A stretch of 64,000 bases of DNA from Sphingomonas sp. (GTDB lineage: Bacteria; Pseudomonadota; Alphaproteobacteria; Sphingomonadales; Sphingomonadaceae). A program made the position numbers and the translations under genes. Shown in pieces: positions 15,668 to 24,679 of the stretch (position 1 is its first letter; every line of letters begins with the position of its first letter). Under the pieces are notes generated by a model. It saw only the letters and a list, made by a program, of their open reading frames with translations, did not search any database and was not told the origin of the DNA. The stretch spans positions 62,001-126,000 of the forward strand of contig QFPK01000002.1 in NCBI GenBank assembly GCA_003248865.1, read 5' to 3'.

Positions 15668-18562
15668 ATGAAGAACAACAAGCTGGCGCTGCGTATTGCG
15701 CTCGTGTCCGCGGTTTCGGTGCACGGGCTGGTTGGCGTCGCGCATGCGCAGACGGCATCCACGGGCGTGGAGGATATCATCGTGACGGCGCAGCGGCAGG
15801 CACAGAGCCTGCAGGATGTGCCGATCGCGGTTTCGGCCTTTTCCGCCGAGGCGCTGACGGAAAAGCAGATCAACAACGCCAGCCAGCTGCAGTTGACCCT
15901 GCCCAACATCACCTTCTCCAAAGGCAATTTCACCGGCTCCAGCTTCACCATCCGGGGTGTGGGCGACCTGTGCGTGGGCGTGTCCTGCGACAGCGCGACC
16001 GCCATCCACCTGAACGATCTGCCGCTGTTCGCGACCCGCCTGTTCGAAACCGAATATTTCGATCTGGAACGGGTGGAAGTGCTGCGCGGCCCGCAGGGCA
16101 CGCTGTTCGGCCGCAACGCGACGTCGGGCGTGGTCAATTTCGTGACCGGCAAGCCGGACCCCCGCGAATTCAAGGCCAGCGGGGAAGCCAGCTACGGCAA
16201 TTTCAACGAGTTCCGCGTGCAGGGCATGGTGAACGTGCCGTTGGGCGAGAATTTCGCCGCGCGCGCAGCCGGCTTCTACCTGAAGCGCGACGGTTATACC
16301 GAGAACCTCTACAACGGCGACCATTATGATGGCCGCGACATGTTCGCGCTGCGCGGATCGCTGCGCTGGGAGCCGACCCCTGACACCACCGTCGACGTGA
16401 TGGGCTACTGGTTCAAGGAAGACGACAACCGGATGCGCATCCAGAAGCAGATGTGCCAGCGCGATCCGACCGGGGTTCTGGGCTGCCTGCCGGGCCGCCG
16501 GGAATATGGCCTCACCAACACCAATTCCACCTTCGTGGGCACGCTGTCCTCGCGGGAGTTTCTGCGCATTCAAGGCGGCGCTGCGTTGGGGCCGGCATTG
16601 TCCAGCGTGGGTCTTGGCAGTCTCTATGGTCCGGACGCCAATGCGGGCGGTCTGAATCCCGCCGATCCCCGCAAGGTCTATACGGACTACGCCCCCACCT
16701 ATAAGGCGGAGGAAATACAGATCCAGGCCAAGATCGAGCATGATTTCGGCCCGTTGAAAGGCAAGATTTCAGGCCAGTTCCAGGAGAATTCGGTCGACAG
16801 CTCGCAAGATTACACGCTGTCGGTACAAAATCGATCGATCTTCCAGCCCGGGATCAACAATCTGTTCGGGCTGGCAACAGCACTGCCGCAGTTCCGTCCG
16901 ATGTTGGCCGCGATTTTCCCGAACGGACCCACCGGTGAGATCTGCACTTCTCTGGCGGAGGAAACGGGAACGGGGTCATTCGGGGGGCATAAATATTGCT
17001 CGATGACCCCACAGGATTTTGACCGTTCGAATCAGTATCTGAAAGCCTGGACGGTCGAAGGCATCGTCTCCAGCGACTTCGACGGCAAGTTCAACTTCCT
17101 GCTGGGCGCCATCTACAACCGGATGGATATGAAGGAGAACAGCTATTATGTGAACGCCTTCGGGATCGACTATGTGTCGGGCATCCTGGGGGCCGCCACC
17201 GCGCTCGGCAATCCGGCGCTCGGCAATGTCTATCTGGCGACGCCCTTCTATCGCAACAACACGCAGGATCTCACGCTGAAGAGCTACGGCATCTTCGGTG
17301 AAGCCTATTTCGATGCGTCAGACTCTCTGCGCTTTACCGTCGGTCTTCGCTACAACAACGACCAGAAGAGCCTGAAGGCGCGCTCGACGCTGGCGAGCTT
17401 CCCGTCGCCCTTCACGATGACCAACGCTTTTGACTCGCCGTTCTTCGGTTCGTTCGATGCGGATCCCAGCACGCCCGGCGTTCAGCCCTGGGCCGAACGG
17501 GACGTGAAGTTCAGTGAATTCACCGGCCGCTTCGTGGTCGACTACAAGATCACCGACGACAATCTGCTCTATGCTTCCTATTCGCGGGGCTACAAGTCGG
17601 GGGGGATCAACCCGCCGCTGCAACCGATCTTCGCCGTGCCTGACACCTTCGAACCGGAATTCATCGACGCCTTCGAAATCGGGTCGAAGAACCGCTTCGC
17701 GGACGGCACCATCCAGCTGAACGCGACCGCTTTCTATTATAAATACAAGGCGTTGCAGCTCAGTCGGATCGTGGCGCGTACCTCGGTCAACGACAATGTG
17801 GACGCGAATATCTGGGGTCTCGAACTGGAAGGGATCGTGAACCCGATCCCGCCGCTGACGGTCAACCTCAGCCTCTCCTACCTGAACACCGAGGTCAGCT
17901 CCGACAAGTATCTGTCGGATCCGTTCGATCCGTCGGGCGGGCGTTCCGACGCGGTGATCGTGAAGGACATCACCAACGGCGCCAACTGCGCCGTGGTGCC
18001 CACCGGCGCGGGCGGCGCGGCGCTCACCAACGGCTACGTCACGGCCGTGAACACCGCGCTGGGTCTGCGCGGGCCGACAGCCTTCCCGACTGACAGCGGC
18101 ATCAATGGGGCGACGGGCGCCTTCGGCATCTGCTCCGTGCTGGCCGCCACCGCGACTGCGAACGGGGTCGCCGTTCTCAGCCCCGGTGTCGAGAACAACA
18201 TCAAAGGCAACAAGCTGCCGCAGGCGCCGGAATTCAAGGTGGCGGGCGGCGTGCAGTGGACCCAGGAGTTCGCGAGCGGCATGACCCTGGTGCCGCGTTG
18301 GGATTTCGCCTTCACGGGTGAAAGCTATGGCAGCATCTTCAACTCCGCGCGCACCCGCGTTCCTTCCTATCTGGTGATGAACGCTCAGGTTCAGCTGAAT
18401 GCCGCCAATGAACGCTGGTTCGTTCGCGGGTTTGTCCAGAACATCACCAACAACAGCGCGATCACCGGTCTTTATTCGACGGACCAGTCGTCGGGCAATT
18501 TCACCAACATCTTCACGCTGGAGCCCCGCCGTTACGGCATCGCGGCCGGGTTCAAATTCTAG
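15668..18562 (+). CDS. TonB-dependent outer membrane receptor
   Basis: A 964-aa receptor that imports a large substrate across the outer membrane using TonB energy. The signal peptide ends VAHA-QTAS; the TonB box region is EDIIVTAQRQ; the plug contains LPNITFSKGNFTGSSFTIRGVG and ERVEVLRGPQGTLFGRNATSGVVNF. The barrel ends in the aromatic LEPRRYGIAAGFKF. The plug holds a close Cys pair (DLCVGVSC) and the extracellular loops several more Cys. This is the broad sphingomonad receptor type; the substrate is unknown and no transporter or enzyme cluster lies beside it. ATG 15668 follows GGGGAGGAG. Confidence 0.92.
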   Translation: MKNNKLALRIALVSAVSVHGLVGVAHAQTASTGVEDIIVTAQRQAQSLQDVPIAVSAFSAEALTEKQINNASQLQLTLPNITFSKGNFTGSSFTIRGVGDLCVGVSCDSATAIHLNDLPLFATRLFETEYFDLERVEVLRGPQGTLFGRNATSGVVNFVTGKPDPREFKASGEASYGNFNEFRVQGMVNVPLGENFAARAAGFYLKRDGYTENLYNGDHYDGRDMFALRGSLRWEPTPDTTVDVMGYWFKEDDNRMRIQKQMCQRDPTGVLGCLPGRREYGLTNTNSTFVGTLSSREFLRIQGGAALGPALSSVGLGSLYGPDANAGGLNPADPRKVYTDYAPTYKAEEIQIQAKIEHDFGPLKGKISGQFQENSVDSSQDYTLSVQNRSIFQPGINNLFGLATALPQFRPMLAAIFPNGPTGEICTSLAEETGTGSFGGHKYCSMTPQDFDRSNQYLKAWTVEGIVSSDFDGKFNFLLGAIYNRMDMKENSYYVNAFGIDYVSGILGAATALGNPALGNVYLATPFYRNNTQDLTLKSYGIFGEAYFDASDSLRFTVGLRYNNDQKSLKARSTLASFPSPFTMTNAFDSPFFGSFDADPSTPGVQPWAERDVKFSEFTGRFVVDYKITDDNLLYASYSRGYKSGGINPPLQPIFAVPDTFEPEFIDAFEIGSKNRFADGTIQLNATAFYYKYKALQLSRIVARTSVNDNVDANIWGLELEGIVNPIPPLTVNLSLSYLNTEVSSDKYLSDPFDPSGGRSDAVIVKDITNGANCAVVPTGAGGAALTNGYVTAVNTALGLRGPTAFPTDSGINGATGAFGICSVLAATATANGVAVLSPGVENNIKGNKLPQAPEFKVAGGVQWTQEFASGMTLVPRWDFAFTGESYGSIFNSARTRVPSYLVMNAQVQLNAANERWFVRGFVQNITNNSAITGLYSTDQSSGNFTNIFTLEPRRYGIAAGFKF

Positions 18563-18600
18563 CTTTTGGGGAGGACGGGCGGACCACCGCCCGCGAGCGG

Positions 18601-18635
18601 AGAGGGGAGTGGGCAACCGCTCCCCTCTTTGCTTT
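18601..18635 (+). terminator. Intrinsic terminator after the TonB receptor
   Basis: Nine-bp perfect stem AGAGGGGAG (18601-18609) / CTCCCCTCT (18620-18628) with a 10-nt loop that can extend the pairing. It is followed by the T-rich TTGCTTTG. It lies 39 bp after the receptor stop. Confidence 0.75.
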
Positions 18636-18747
18636 GCATGGGTGATGTATCGAGGCCATATTGCAGGCGGACCTTTTCTTGTTAGCCGTCACGCGCTATT
18701 GCGCCGCGGCAGGCGCCCATTTCTGCGCTTCTCCCCAAGGAACCCAA

Positions 18748-20235
18748 TTGCCCTTTTCAGACCTGCACCTGTCAGACGCCCTTCTGAAAGCCGTTGAAGA
18801 CAGCGGCTACACCGAACCGACCGCGATTCAGGCGGCCGCCATTCCCCCGGTGCTGATGGGGAAGGATCTGATCGGGGTCGCGCAGACGGGCACCGGCAAG
18901 ACGGCGAGCTTCGTGCTGCCGATGATCGACATCCTCGCCGAAGGCCGCAGCCGCGCCCGCATGCCGCGCAGCTTGATCCTGGAGCCGACGCGTGAACTGG
19001 CGGCGCAGGTCGCCGAGAATTTCGAGAAGTACGGCAAATATCACAAGCTGACGATGGCGCTCCTGATCGGCGGCGTCGCCTTCGGCGATCAGGACAAGGC
19101 GCTGGAAAAGGGCGTGGACGTGCTGATCGCCACGCCGGGCCGGCTGATGGACCAACATGCGCGCGGCAAGATTCTGCTCTCCGGCGTGGACGTGCTGGTG
19201 ATCGACGAAGCCGACCGCATGCTCGACATGGGTTTCATCCCCGATGTTGAGAAGATCTGCACGCTGATCAAGGCGGAGCGGCAGACGCTGCTGTTTTCCG
19301 CCACCATGCCACCGCCGATCAAGAAGCTGGCCGACCGCTTCATGACCAATCCGAAGATGGTGGAAGTGGCCCGCCCGGCCACCACCAACAAGGATATCAC
19401 CCAGTCGCTGATGCCCACGGAAACCCGGCGGAAGCGCGACGTGCTGCGCCACCTGATCCGCGAGGACGAGGTGCGGGCCGGCATCATCTTCTGCAACCGC
19501 AAGACCACGGTGCGTGACCTTGCCGCCAGCCTGAAGCGGCACGGTTTCAAGGTGGGCCAGATCCATGGTGACATGGACCAGTCCGACCGGATCAAGGAAC
19601 TCGACCGTTTCAAGGACGGCGAGATCAACCTGCTGGTCGCCTCCGACGTTGCCGCGCGCGGGCTGGATGTGAAGGGCGTCAGCCACGTCTATAATTTCGA
19701 CGTGCCCTGGCACCCGGACGATTATGTCCACCGCATCGGCCGCACCGGCCGGGCCGGTCAGAAGGGCGTCGCCATCACGCTGATCACGCCGGAAGATGCG
19801 GAGGCGATCGCCAATATCGAGAAGCTGACCGGCCAGACCATTCCGCGCCGCCAGGCGCTGGCCCGGGCTGCAGCCGCCCCGGCGGACGAAACCGACGAAG
19901 CCGCACCGCGCCGTCGCGGAGACCGCAAGCCGCGCGAATCCCGCGCCGAGGACGCCCAGTCGCGGGGTCAGTCGCAAGACCAGCGCGCTCCCGAGGCTGC
20001 GCGCGAGGCCGAGCCCCGCCGCGAAGCCCGCAGCCGGGACGGCCGCGACCGCGACGGTCGGGAACGGGGCCGTGATCGGGAGCGCCCCAGAGAGCGGGAT
20101 CGCGAGCGGGACCGTGATCGCGGTCGCGACAACCGCTCCCGGGATCGTGGAGACCGCGACGACGGCCCGCCCATCGGTCCGGGCTTCGGCGAGGAGGGCG
20201 TGCCCGCCTTCCTGCTGGTTTCCGCCCGCACCTGA
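18748..20235 (+). CDS. DEAD-box ATP-dependent RNA helicase (RhlE-like)
   Basis: A 495-aa RNA helicase. The Q-motif region begins PFSDLHLSDALLKAVEDSGY...PTAIQ; motif I is AQTGTGKT (residues 45-52), motif Ia PTRELAAQ, motif II VIDEADRML (about 152), motif III SATMP, motif V ASDVAARGLD and motif VI HRIGRTGR. The C-terminal 110 residues are a disordered Arg/Asp/Glu-rich tail, typical of RhlE relatives that bind RNA loosely. I chose the TTG at 18748 because AAGGA sits 7 nt upstream and the product then starts at the conserved PFSDL; an in-frame ATG at 18661 adds a Cys-rich lead without homology. Confidence 0.92.
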   Translation: MPFSDLHLSDALLKAVEDSGYTEPTAIQAAAIPPVLMGKDLIGVAQTGTGKTASFVLPMIDILAEGRSRARMPRSLILEPTRELAAQVAENFEKYGKYHKLTMALLIGGVAFGDQDKALEKGVDVLIATPGRLMDQHARGKILLSGVDVLVIDEADRMLDMGFIPDVEKICTLIKAERQTLLFSATMPPPIKKLADRFMTNPKMVEVARPATTNKDITQSLMPTETRRKRDVLRHLIREDEVRAGIIFCNRKTTVRDLAASLKRHGFKVGQIHGDMDQSDRIKELDRFKDGEINLLVASDVAARGLDVKGVSHVYNFDVPWHPDDYVHRIGRTGRAGQKGVAITLITPEDAEAIANIEKLTGQTIPRRQALARAAAAPADETDEAAPRRRGDRKPRESRAEDAQSRGQSQDQRAPEAAREAEPRREARSRDGRDRDGRERGRDRERPRERDRERDRDRGRDNRSRDRGDRDDGPPIGPGFGEEGVPAFLLVSART

Positions 20236-20316
20236 CCATTTGCCGAGCGGCGGCTGTCGCCAGCGCCGCGCTACATCCTCTCTCAGCAACGCCGCGCGGC
20301 GGGGGAGGAGCATCGA

Positions 20317-21120
20317 ATGGCCTACGAACATATCATCTGGAGCGAGGCCGACGGCGTCGCCACGCTGACGATCAACCGCCCGGACCGGCTGAACAGCCTG
20401 AACACCGATGTGATCCGCGAGATGATCGACGCGGTGGACCAGATTCGCGATGGCCTTTCCACCGCCCGCTGCCTGGTGCTGACGGGCGCCGGGCGCGGCT
20501 TTTCCAGCGGCGCGGATCTGGCGCCGGGCACGGCGGGCGGCGGCCCCAGCTCGGGCGGGCCCATCGATGCGGGCAAGGTGCTGGAAACCCATTTCAACGT
20601 GCTGCTGGAGCGGCTGTTCGCGTTGCCGGTACCCGTGGTGACGGCCGTGAACGGACCGGCCGCCGGCGCGGGCTGCTCCTATGCGCTGGCAGGCGACATC
20701 ATCGTGGCGTCGAAGTCCGCCTATTTCCTGCAGGCCTTTGTGAACATCGGGCTGGTGCCGGATGTCGGCTCCACCTGGTTGCTGCCGCGCATGATCGGCC
20801 GGGCGCGGGCGGCGCGGATGATGATGCTGGGCGAACGGATTCCAGCCGAACTCGCCTATGAATGGGGCCTGGTGTCGGAAGTGGTGGACGATCCCGACCT
20901 CGCCGCCCGCACGGCCGAGATCGCTAAGAAGCTCGCCTCCGGCCCCACGAAGGCGCTCACGCTGATCCGTACCGGCATGCGGGATTGCATGGACAAGAGC
21001 CTGACCGAAGGCCTGATGGTGGAGCGCCGCAACCAGATGCTCGCCGGCCGCAGCGCGGACTTCGCCGAAGGCGTGATGGCCTTCCTGCAGAAGCGCCCGG
21101 CGCAATTCACTGGAAAATAA
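20317..21120 (+). CDS. Enoyl-CoA hydratase/isomerase family protein
   Basis: A 267-aa crotonase-fold enzyme acting on unsaturated acyl-CoA. The oxyanion-hole block is GAGRGFSSGADL, the second is AVNGPAAGAGCSYALAGDI, and the position of the second catalytic acid is in IGLVPDVGSTWLLPR, where Asp replaces the Glu of classical hydratases. The VPD pattern is closest to PaaG-type isomerases. It follows the helicase by 81 bp and precedes the PadR gene; no beta-oxidation partner adjoins it. Confidence 0.9.
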   Translation: MAYEHIIWSEADGVATLTINRPDRLNSLNTDVIREMIDAVDQIRDGLSTARCLVLTGAGRGFSSGADLAPGTAGGGPSSGGPIDAGKVLETHFNVLLERLFALPVPVVTAVNGPAAGAGCSYALAGDIIVASKSAYFLQAFVNIGLVPDVGSTWLLPRMIGRARAARMMMLGERIPAELAYEWGLVSEVVDDPDLAARTAEIAKKLASGPTKALTLIRTGMRDCMDKSLTEGLMVERRNQMLAGRSADFAEGVMAFLQKRPAQFTGK

Positions 21121-21184
21121 GGATGATATTGTTCGAGTGGGTGCGGTTCAGGGTGGCGGTCGTTCTATCTTAAATTATTTTTAC

Positions 21185-21221
21185 GATATATCTTGACTAT
21201 GTCCGATAATGATCCGATATG
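21185..21221 (+). promoter_or_regulatory. Promoter and possible operator of the padR-like gene
   Basis: AT-rich island in GC-rich DNA. TTGACT (21193-21198) and GATATG (21216-21221) are spaced by 17 bp and make a plausible -35/-10 pair. The 8-bp palindrome GATATATC (21185-21192) touches the -35 box and resembles ATAT-rich sites bound by PadR-type repressors, suggesting autoregulation. This placement also supports ATG 21244 over the upstream in-frame start, which would lie inside the promoter. Confidence 0.55.
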
Positions 21222-21243
21222 GCGGGTCATGAAAGGACATTCC

Positions 21244-21927
21244 ATGAATTTCACACACAGAGAAGGCCGCCGTTGCGGCGGTGGTCGCGGCTTCGGCCGC
21301 AAGTTCGATCGCGAAGGCGGCCGTGAAGAAGGGCGCGAGTTCGGGGGCGGTTTCGGCCCCGGCGGTCGCTTCGGCGGCCCGTTCGGGCGTGGCATGGGCG
21401 GCCCCGGAGGCGGCTTCGGATCCGGCCCCGGTGGCCCGTTCGGTCGCCATGGCGGACGCCGTCGTCGCTTCGATGCAGAGACCCTGCGCCTCGTGGCGCT
21501 GAAGCTGATCGCGGAAGAACCGCGCCACGGCTATGACATCATCCGGGCCGTGAACGACCTCAGCGGCGGCGTCTATGCCCCCAGCCCCGGGGTCGTCTAT
21601 CCGATGCTCAGCCTGCTCGCCGAAATGGGCCTCATCGCCCAGGCAGAGAATGACAGCACGCGCCGCAACTTCGCGGTGACTCCGGACGGCGAAGCCTGGC
21701 TGGTCGCGAACGCTGAAGCGGCGGATGCCGCGATGGCACGGCTGAAGGCCTTGAACGAAGCGGGTGGGGTCGATCCCACGCCGGTGCGTCGCGCGATGGC
21801 GAACCTTGGGGCGGTGCTCCAGGCGAAGCTGGCCGAGGCCGGTGCCGACGCCGGGGCCAGCAGGGCGCAGCTGCTCGATGTGGCGGCGCTGATCGACGAA
21901 GCCGCGCAGAAGATAGAACGGCTTTAG
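21244..21927 (+). CDS. PadR-family regulator with a Gly/Arg/Phe-rich N-terminal extension
   Basis: A 227-aa transcription factor. Residues about 77-155 form the PadR winged helix-turn-helix: LRLVALKLIAEEPRHGYDI, GVYAPSPGVVYPMLSLLAEMGLI and RRNFAVTPDGEAWL. The C-terminus is a dimerisation helix. The first 75 residues are a low-complexity chain of GRGFGR, GGRFGGPFGRG and GGPFGRHGGRRRR repeats, similar to RGG/RGF regions in RNA-binding proteins and probably disordered. AGGAC lies 7 nt before ATG 21244. The target may be itself (see the palindrome upstream) or the adjacent flavin reductase. Confidence 0.87.
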   Translation: MNFTHREGRRCGGGRGFGRKFDREGGREEGREFGGGFGPGGRFGGPFGRGMGGPGGGFGSGPGGPFGRHGGRRRRFDAETLRLVALKLIAEEPRHGYDIIRAVNDLSGGVYAPSPGVVYPMLSLLAEMGLIAQAENDSTRRNFAVTPDGEAWLVANAEAADAAMARLKALNEAGGVDPTPVRRAMANLGAVLQAKLAEAGADAGASRAQLLDVAALIDEAAQKIERL

Positions 21928-21970
21928 GCTCCCGCTCAAACAATTGAGCGCCTCACGCCTTGTTTTCCAT

Positions 21971-21994
21971 GCCCCGGCCGCACTAGGCCGGGGC
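21971..21994 (+). terminator. GC-rich hairpin abutting the flavin reductase start
   Basis: Perfect 9-bp arms GCCCCGGCC (21971-21979) and GGCCGGGGC (21986-21994) around a 6-nt loop. The right arm ends at the base before the ATG at 21995. There is no T-tract, so it may be a weak terminator for padR or a structure that blocks initiation. Confidence 0.5.
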
Positions 21995-22459
21995 ATGACC
22001 GATTTCCGCGCGCTCCGAGATGCCTTTGGCTGTTTCGCCACCGGCGTCACCATCGTCACCAGTTTCGACGAGGACCGGAACCCGGTCGGCTTCACCGCCA
22101 ACAGCTTTACGTCGGTCTCGCTTGATCCGCCGCTGCTGCTGGTCTGCCCGGGGAAGAATGTCTCCGCGCTGCCCGCCATCCGCCACAGTGGCCTGTTCGG
22201 AGTCTCCGTCCTCTCCCACGCGCAGCGCGAAGTGGCGGACCGCTTTGCCCAACGCGGGGTAGATCGCTTTTCCCACGGCGAATGGGTGGAATCGGAATCC
22301 GGCATCCTGCTGCTGGAAGGCGCCTGCGCCAATTTCGCCTGCACGCTGTCGAACGACATCGACGCCGGAGACCACCAACTGCTGCTAGGCCATATCGACA
22401 GCTTCCGCTCCGCAGGCGATCGCCACCCGCTGATGTATGTGCGCGGCGCTTACGCCTGA
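21995..22459 (+). CDS. Flavin reductase family protein
   Basis: A 154-aa FMN-binding reductase, the type that supplies reduced flavin to two-component monooxygenases or reduces flavins directly. It opens MTDFRALRDAFGCFATGVTIVT and continues GFTANSFTSVSLDPPLLLVCP and FGVSVLSHAQREVADRFA, the flavin-binding blocks, ending with HIDSFRSAGDRHPLMYVRGAYA. The last 10 bp overlap the convergent transporter gene. No ribosome site is visible because the upstream 24 bases form a hairpin; an in-frame TTG at 21944 is the alternative start. Confidence 0.88.
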   Translation: MTDFRALRDAFGCFATGVTIVTSFDEDRNPVGFTANSFTSVSLDPPLLLVCPGKNVSALPAIRHSGLFGVSVLSHAQREVADRFAQRGVDRFSHGEWVESESGILLLEGACANFACTLSNDIDAGDHQLLLGHIDSFRSAGDRHPLMYVRGAYA

Positions 22460-23364
22460 GACGAGCGGGTTTCTACCGTGGGCTTCGTGGTCGGCTGGCG
22501 AAGCGCCACGACCATGCCCGTCAGCGTGACGGCCACGCCGACGGCCGCCATCGCCGTCCAGCGATAGCCTTCCAGCACCGTCGAGATTGCCATGGCAAGG
22601 ATTGGGATCAGCACGCTGGTCCAGGCGGCCTCGGCAGGACCCATGCGGCGGATGAGATCGAAATAGATGGCGAAGGCGACAGCGCTCGCAAATACCCCCA
22701 GATAGAGGAATCCCAGCCAATAGACCGGGGCGGGATCGAACTGGGGCGGCCCTGCAACCAGCAGCGCAAACAGAGCATTCACGGCGGTGCCGATCAGCAT
22801 GGACCAGGCAAGACCGGTGATCGGAGGAAAGCTGAGCGCTTTCGGGCTTGCCTGCATCACATTTGCGATGCTGGCCGACAGCACGGCCGCAGCCACCAGT
22901 GACAAGCCCAATGCCGTTTCCGCGCGGTTGCCCGGCAGTGACAGCTGCTGCGCAAACAACAGGCCCACTCCGGCAATTCCAAGTGCAGACCCCAGCATGA
23001 AGCGGCGCGACACCGGTCGCTTCAGGAACAGCCACGCCAGCAGAGCGTTGGGTACCATCAGAAGAGCGAACGCAACTGCGGGGATTCCCGATGGGATGTA
23101 AAGTTCAGAGCGATAGACGAAGTTGAAGTTCAGCACGAACTGGAACAACCCCACCAGCGCCAGGAAGGGAAAGGCATGGCGCGGCGGGATCAGTGGCATC
23201 CGTGCAAAGGCACACCAAGCCAGAAGCGACAGCCCGCCCGTCAGGAAACGATAGCTGATCGACCAGCTGGGGCTGACGGTGCCCAACTGATATTTGATCA
23301 CAATCCAGGTCGTCCCCCAAATCAGGGTGACGGCCGCGAACTGGAAGAGCGTACGCGCGTTCAC
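22450..23364 (-). CDS. DMT-superfamily transporter (EamA domain)
   Basis: A 304-aa inner-membrane protein with ten predicted helices in two EamA repeats. The first begins AAVTLIWGTTWIVIKYQLG and the second VAAAVLSASIANVMQA; PAEAAWTSVLIPILAMAIS is the usual late block. EamA proteins export amino acids and other small metabolites. It starts with a 4-bp overlap with the threonine aldolase gene upstream, so an amino-acid-related export role is plausible by context. The substrate is not shown by the sequence. Confidence 0.88.
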   Translation of the reverse strand: MNARTLFQFAAVTLIWGTTWIVIKYQLGTVSPSWSISYRFLTGGLSLLAWCAFARMPLIPPRHAFPFLALVGLFQFVLNFNFVYRSELYIPSGIPAVAFALLMVPNALLAWLFLKRPVSRRFMLGSALGIAGVGLLFAQQLSLPGNRAETALGLSLVAAAVLSASIANVMQASPKALSFPPITGLAWSMLIGTAVNALFALLVAGPPQFDPAPVYWLGFLYLGVFASAVAFAIYFDLIRRMGPAEAAWTSVLIPILAMAISTVLEGYRWTAMAAVGVAVTLTGMVVALRQPTTKPTVETRSSQA

Positions 23365-24374
23365 AGCGCTTGCAAGGCGGCAGCCAGCCCCGAGATCACT
23401 TCGGGCTTCTGATCCCAGCGCACCACGAAACGCGCCGCGTCCGGCCCGGAAAGCTCCCAGTCATAGAAGCTGAAGCCCTGTGCGCGCAGCGTCGCGCGCT
23501 CCTCCGGCGTCACCCGCAGGAACAGCTCATTCGCCTGCACGGGTGTCAGCAACCGCTCCGGCACGGCGGACGCGATCACTTGCGCACCCGCGTTGGCGGC
23601 GCGGGCGTTTTCCAGCCAGACGCCGTCTGAAATCATCGCCAGCAGCTGCGCCGCCGCGAAACGCCCTTTGGACGGCATCAGCCCGGCACGCTTGCGCCGC
23701 ACCGGGATCATCTCCGCCAACTCCGGCTGGAACACGACGAGCGCCTCGGCCGACATGCCGCCGGTCTTGATGCAGCCGAACGACAGGATATCCACCCCGG
23801 CCTTCCAGGTGACGTTCGCCGGGGAACAACCCAGATGCGCCACCGCATTGGCAAAGCGGGCGCCATCCATATGCACCGCCAGCCCGCGCGCCTTCGCCCA
23901 GCCCGCCAGCGCCGCCACTTCATCCGGCGAATAGACGGTGCCCGCCTCGGTCGCCTGCGTCAGGCTCAGCGCGGCCGGCTGCACCTGATGCACATCGCCC
24001 CGCCGCCGCCCCGCCGCCGCGTCCAGCCCATCCACCGTCAGCTTGCCGTCGGCGCCGGGCACCAGCATCAGCGAAGCCCCAGCCGTGTAGAAGCCGACCG
24101 CCCCGGCCTCATCGACCTCGATATGGGCCTCCTGATGGCACCAAACCCCGCCAAAGGAGGGCACACAGGCCGCCAGCGCCAGCGCATTGGCGGCCGTGCC
24201 GCTGGGAACCGCAAAGGCCTTCACCGGCGTGCCGAACAAATCGCTGAACGCCCCATCCAGCCGCGCCGACCAGTCATCGGTGTCATAGCCGCGCGGGTGA
24301 GGCCCCGACACCGCAGCAACAGCTTCCAATACGGCGGGATGTACGCCGGCGGTGTTGTCGGAATTGAAGTCCAT
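23361..24374 (-). CDS. Low-specificity L-threonine aldolase family protein
   Basis: A 337-aa PLP enzyme of the aldolase/beta-eliminating lyase fold that cleaves L-threonine or L-allo-threonine to glycine and acetaldehyde. It begins MDFNSDNTAGVHPAVLEAV; VPSGTAANALAL, the His of WCHQEAHIEVDEAGA, HMDGARFANAVAHLG and the likely Schiff-base Lys in ILSFGCIKTGGM follow. The Lys context (FGCIKTGG) differs slightly from the FGATKNG common in relatives. It overlaps the exporter gene by 4 bp. Its product, glycine, is also the ligand and substrate of the gcv operon at 4.6-10 kb. Confidence 0.88.
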   Translation of the reverse strand: MDFNSDNTAGVHPAVLEAVAAVSGPHPRGYDTDDWSARLDGAFSDLFGTPVKAFAVPSGTAANALALAACVPSFGGVWCHQEAHIEVDEAGAVGFYTAGASLMLVPGADGKLTVDGLDAAAGRRRGDVHQVQPAALSLTQATEAGTVYSPDEVAALAGWAKARGLAVHMDGARFANAVAHLGCSPANVTWKAGVDILSFGCIKTGGMSAEALVVFQPELAEMIPVRRKRAGLMPSKGRFAAAQLLAMISDGVWLENARAANAGAQVIASAVPERLLTPVQANELFLRVTPEERATLRAQGFSFYDWELSGPDAARFVVRWDQKPEVISGLAAALQAL

Positions 24375-24436
24375 GGCGAGGCCTGTAGGACCGTTCCCGG
24401 GCGGGGGCGAGGGGGAAGATGTGGTGTGAGGTAAAA

Positions 24437-24669
24437 TTGAGGGGGCTCTGCCCCCTCAAACTCCCCCGGCAGGAGCCCGTGGCCCCTGCACCCACATTAT
24501 CAGGTCATTCGGTGAGGTTGCGCTGACGGTAAGGTTTACTGCCTGCGGCGCCAGCAAACTCTCGCGCCGCAGGCAATCAATCCAAGTCACACGCGCGACG
24601 TCGGAGCAGCGCACAACGCCAACTTAGAGGGTGCAGGGAAATCATTTCCCTGCCCGCCGGAGGCAAAAA
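24437..24669 (-). repeat. Multi-hairpin 3'-end repeat, copy C
   Basis: Full-length reverse-strand copy, 233 bp. On the plus strand H4 is at 24437-24459, H3 at 24469-24489, the H2 arms at 24540-24551 and 24564-24575 (both 12 bp perfect) and H1 at 24633-24653. It starts 10 bp after the dnaB stop in the dnaB direction. It is the only copy followed by a codirectional gene (threonine aldolase) rather than a convergent one. Confidence 0.87.
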
Positions 24670-24679
24670 GCGCTCCACC

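Noticed and set aside
18772..21105. Long minus-strand open frame opposite the helicase and enoyl-CoA hydratase
   Set aside because: Antisense shadow of two genes with intact catalytic motifs; composition is typical of reverse-complement frames.
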